Source: Diphasiastrum complanatum
Lineage: Eukaryota > Streptophyta > Lycopodiopsida > Lycopodiales > Lycopodiaceae
Reading direction: 5' to 3'
DNA length: 64,000 bases
Assembly: GCA_029204225.1 (NCBI GenBank)
Contig: CM055097.1
Span: forward strand, 11,959,346 to 12,023,345
Shown in pieces: positions 60,203 to 64,000 of this stretch. The position numbers and the translations under genes were made by a program. Below the pieces are notes generated by a model. The model did no database searches, was not told the origin of the DNA, and was given only the letters and a program-made list of their open reading frames with translations. How positions within the stretch are numbered: the first letter of the stretch is position 1; every line of letters begins with the position of its first letter.

Positions 60203-61928
60203 ATGTCCATGGATAGGAGAAAGCAGAAAAGGAGGGACTTCTTCTCTCATGGCTCATCCTCAGCCCCTGCGGTTGCCATTACACCACCCGGTAGACCTAG
60301 AACGCGCAACCGCAGCAGGTGGCTCTCTGAGATACGCAAGTATCAGAGATCAACAGCTTTGTTGATCCCAAGAGCTCCATTCTATCGTGCTGTCCAAAAC
60401 ATAACAAGAAATGATCTCAGACAGCTAGTTAAATTCACACCCAGTGCTCTTTAGTGCCTTCAGGAGGCTGCTGAAGATTACATTAGTCTTTTTTTTTGAG
60501 GATTCTCTTTTCCTTGTAATCCATTCCAAGAGAGTCACCATAATGCCCAAGGATTTTCAGCTCCTGATGAGAATGAGGGATAGGTATTGTAGGTTACACA
60601 TATCTCAGCCTGCTGCTCCTAGACCAACTCCTCTAGATAGGATTGATCTACCTACGAAACGTCCTAGGAAGCAGACAGCCCCCAAGAGAGCTCCGAAGAA
60701 AGTAAGGAGGGTAGACACCACAGATTCTGTGAAGCCTAACCCGGAATCCATTGTATGATAATGCTGCTATTGATAATGTTGTAAATATAGCTACATCTGT
60801 TTTGGATACCCCTTTAATTCATGTAGATACTACACATCCACCTCCTCCTCCTCCTCCAAATTTTTATACATATATAGATTCGGATGATTATCTTAAATTT
60901 GAGAAATACATATCTGATGCTATAGATACAATTGGTACTCCTTTTTGTTTTAGACTAGATGAACTTGATTTTAGTATTAATTTTAGAGTTCTAGATTGCT
61001 TGGATCTCAAAGACAGACGGGCTTCTATAAATGATCATGTGATAGAGTCCGGGCTTACACTCTTGGAATATGACATTGCAAGAGATTCATCCAATGAGTT
61101 GCTGGTGCTGAGTAACTTTCTGCTTCAAGCCTTCAAGGAGAATAATGACACAATTGTCACAGTGTCTGACAAGTGGATTCACACCAGCAACAAAGTATCT
61201 ACTCATCCCTTATCATACGAAGTAAGATATATTAAATGCTTCTTGATGTTTTATGCATTAACATGGCATTGTCAATGGAAATAGTTCTCAGAATTGCAGC
61301 TAAGAAATTTCAATCTTATTTTGCAGTGACCATTGGAGTTTAAACTTGATCTCTATTAGAGATCTGTAGATAATATTATTAAAGGTTTTTGTGTCAAGAT
61401 GAATTCGATGAGAAATACACATAGGATGTAGGATATATACCTTCCATATCTAAGTAAATATATTCATACAGATGTTTCCCATCCCGTGGACTGGCAGATT
61501 GTCAGTTTTGGAGGTAAACTCCGTCTTTCTGAACAGCATTTTGAAATCAGTATTCTAATGTAATTGTTTCATTCTAATTCATTTTGTTTCATAATTGATT
61601 TCTTGTGTGCTGAATTATTTTGCAGTCACCCCAGCAAAATGATTCATTCAGCTGTGGGTGGTACACATTATACAATGCAAAGTTATTTTTTGAGTGGTTT
61701 CAACCTTCAAACAAGATGTGATATTTTTAAGATAATAAATTCTATTTATTTTTATTTTGGAATCATGATTAGTTTTCTATTTTGTTGATGTTTTTGGCCA
61801 TTACTAATACATGATTGTTCTATTTTGCAGTTTACACTTCTGAGTACACATCAAGCCAAGTGTACAGATTTAGACAAGAAATTATCTTGAGTATACAAGC
61901 TAGGGCAAGCTTCAGCCTCCGTTATTGA
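60203..61928 (+). pseudogene. Gene U2: histone H3-like fold fused to Ulp1/C48-like protease, second copy
   Basis: Start at 60203 or 60209 (MDRRKQKRR). A basic tail is followed by the H3-like core: SEIRKYQRSTALLIPRAPF, LVKFTPSAL, a TAG codon, CLQEAAEDYISLFF, a one-T excess at 60489-60497, then VIHSKRVTIMPKDFQLLMRM. A Lys/Pro-rich linker ends NPESIV; a small frame shift leads to YDNAAIDNVV, a run of seven prolines, and the protease-like part: CLDLKDRRASINDHVIESGL, DHWSLNLISI (His), CVKMNSMRNTHRM, QQNDSFSCGWYTLYNAKLFF (Gln, Cys) and VYRFRQEII. At least two introns (donors near 61221 and 61514). Both copies share architecture but carry mostly different lesions. Converges on B2. Confidence 0.7.
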
Positions 61929-62161
61929 TGATGGTGCAAGGTTGATGTAGTTATATACTAAATTAAGATCAAAACAAATATAGATAGAATAGAACAAAAG
62001 TACATATATAGAATTCATAGAAAAATATACATTGATATATCAAATGTTGCTCCAGTTTATGAATTTGGGAGCACAAAAATACATGTACTGATGCCAACTT
62101 GGGATTTCATTTATTGAATGAAAGAGTGTATACACATATTTTTACTAAAGTTTATCTGAAA

Positions 62162-63600
62162 CTATTGTCTCTCCCACATTGTGATTGTTGTAGGTAGATC
62201 TTTGCAGCACGTTATCAGCTCATGTCTTTTTTCGGCATCTGTGACATGGCAAATATTAGTGAATGTGCAATTGTAAATGATGGACATTTTCTATGATTTT
62301 GTTCTATTTTTGAAATGGCAATAAATATAAAGTACTTACGAGTCTTCCGTTGATGATAAATCTTGAAATATGTTGATAGATTGGTTTGTAATAGCATGGA
62401 GGCTCTGTTCTGATAAAATCAAACTCCAATGCTCTCTCCACCTCAACCATAGTCAAATATTCCTCATTGTAGATAATGTTTATCTCCATTCGGTTTTTGT
62501 GTGACCATTTAGTTCACAGTCTTGATCCAGTGGTAGCCATGTACTTTTCAATTTCTTGTATCTTTGGTAGCTAAATGTGAGACTGAGCATTTGCTTTTTG
62601 ATATGATAACGAAAGATCATTGAGAACTTTTTAATCTGTATTTTATGTCATTATTTGTTTTTACTATCCCAACCTTGATCCATGAGATCTGACAAAGTCT
62701 CATTTGATAAATCCTTGCAAACAAATAAAGTTGGTGTCCTACAAACACTAGCACTCGAGAAAAAATCAACAAATATATGTAATGAGATAAACCAACTTAG
62801 GTGAACAATTTTCGAGCCTGTGCTTATCTTCATAGCATTTCTAATATCAAAAGAGTAGCGTGCATCTCAAGGATTTAGAAGCAATGCTGTCAAGAGTAGG
62901 CCACTCATCACTTTGGAAAACCAGGCAAAGGATTTGCTTCGAGCTTGCCAAAACTTCCATCTGTGGCATATATATATATTCATAAAAATAGATACCACAA
63001 TCTGCAAGCTCCCTTTGGACTCTTCCTCTGTATTGTAGCTTTCCAACATCAGAGTGGAATCACGTCTAATATTTTTGCAAGTGATTGTGCGGGCTCCCAT
63101 TCACTTATGTCTGATGGGTATAAATCTGAAAGAAAAAAAACAATGTTGAAGCATTTAAGAAAGTCATAATCTGAAGAGCATCAATAAAGAAAATCACCTA
63201 TGATTGTTGTAGAGTGGCATATGTTTTGATATACTTACAATTTACATTTTTTATGATCATGAGGATGGATATCATGTACTTTGATTTCTGAATGCATATA
63301 TACATGTTGTACTAAGACTTCTGATATAGATTGACCTCTCGGGGTAGTCTTAAACTCCAAATTTTTTGCTTTCCAATAAGATTTGTAAGTCATTTTTGCT
63401 CTTTCTTTTGTCGAAAATTGCCCTTTGATGATGGATGCACCAATACCCATGAGTTCTTCGTTATTTTTGTTGGCTTCCAGTTATCAGCTTCATCTTTCTC
63501 ATTGTAAAGAATCACAGACTCGATTGTAGATATGGGTCCTCCTTGCCATTGCTATTTTCAAAAGGCTTGGGCACCAAAAAATCTCTCTAATATGATACTT
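62162..63600 (-). pseudogene. Gene B2: unknown protein with ubiquitin-like C-terminal segment, second copy
   Basis: Aligned with B1: GPISTIESV, NSWVLVHPSSKG, SYWKAKNLEFKTTPRGQSIS, VLVQHVYMHSEIKVHD, then DLYPSDISEWEPAQSLAKIL, GKLQYRGRVQREL, FYEYIYMP, LSDLMDQGWDSK, and MEINIIYNEEYLTMVEVERAL, SRFIINGRL. A GT-AG intron then leads to EKRHELITCCKDLPTT and the stop at 62162. Frameshifts lie near 63000, at the last splice junction and in the first exon. The Trp lost in B1 is kept here. Function unknown. Confidence 0.48.
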
Positions 63601-64000
63601 AATTTCAATTTTTTGTATCACATTTAATCTAATGTGAATGCCAACATAGTCCACAGTTACTGCGTATACCATATTTTATGTAAATGTACATACTATATTT
63701 CTAAAACTGTAACTAGTATAGTTAGAAAATCTCATTATACTAACCAGCATAGTCAAGTAAATTTAACTTGAGGTATTGACATCGGGCAGATTAGCACGTG
63801 TTCGGGGCAGGAAGAAGAAACCAATGGGATACGTCCATGCTGCTCGGACACAAATTTCAAAGTTTTCTATATTGCATTTTTAATTTTTTTAGCTAATTTG
63901 AACTATGTTACGTAGATTTCAAATCTTGCATTTTCATTGGGCCTGGGTGACGGTCGAAACTAAAGAAAAAAATAAAAGTATCTTTACAAAGGGTCTTTTT
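63601..64000. other. B2 upstream region, noncoding
   Basis: No gene. It ends in aaaataaaagtatctttacaaagggtc at the window edge, matching in order the 52410-52435 region upstream of B1. Confidence 0.45.

Overview
The window is plant nuclear DNA. At the left edge (143-3229, minus strand) is an intron-containing gene for the bifunctional riboflavin enzyme RIBA, whose N-terminal extension looks like a plastid transit peptide. It is the only clearly intact host gene. The rest is plant Ty1/Copia and Ty3/Gypsy retroelement DNA, tandem repeats and decayed genes. The low gene density and odd gene families may point to a seed-free lineage, but I cannot name the species.

Layout. 0.1-3.2 kb: RIBA. 3.2-8.1 kb: repeat-rich noncoding DNA. 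8.1-9.2 kb: the 3' end of a chromodomain Gypsy element (minus). 10.5-13.0 kb: a decayed, probably retroelement-derived gene (minus). 13-34 kb: a repeat-unit region holding a Copia gag remnant and two nearly identical Copia elements. The second Copia arose by a 6,133-bp tandem segmental duplication, not by transposition. 34-38 kb: noncoding, with a GC-rich island and GGTAC-rich repeats. 38.08-42.98 kb: a Gypsy element that has lost almost all of its 3' LTR. It sits inside the GGTAC-rich repeats, which also flank a decayed cysteine-rich transposase-like gene (43.2-44.2 kb).

44.6-64.0 kb is the most interesting part. It holds at least four convergent gene pairs in which the families recur. Two copies (48.4-50.4 and 60.2-61.9 kb) encode a histone H3-like fold followed by a basic linker and a Ulp1/C48-like cysteine protease domain. 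Each converges on a minus-strand gene (50.6-52.0 and 62.2-63.6 kb) whose C-terminus looks like a ubiquitin-type beta-grasp domain. Two copies of a third family (45.6-46.2 plus, 53.6-55.1 minus) converge on other decayed genes. Plus-strand members share a promoter layout with a CACRTG box 10-13 bp upstream of a TATA box, and repeated GATATCG-containing motifs in the 5' leader.

Most genes in this cluster carry stops or frameshifts, several at long T runs, so they are either decaying or affected by homopolymer sequence errors. The pairing of an H3-like/protease fusion with a Ubl-like partner is inferred from motifs and position. I know of no described system with this composition.
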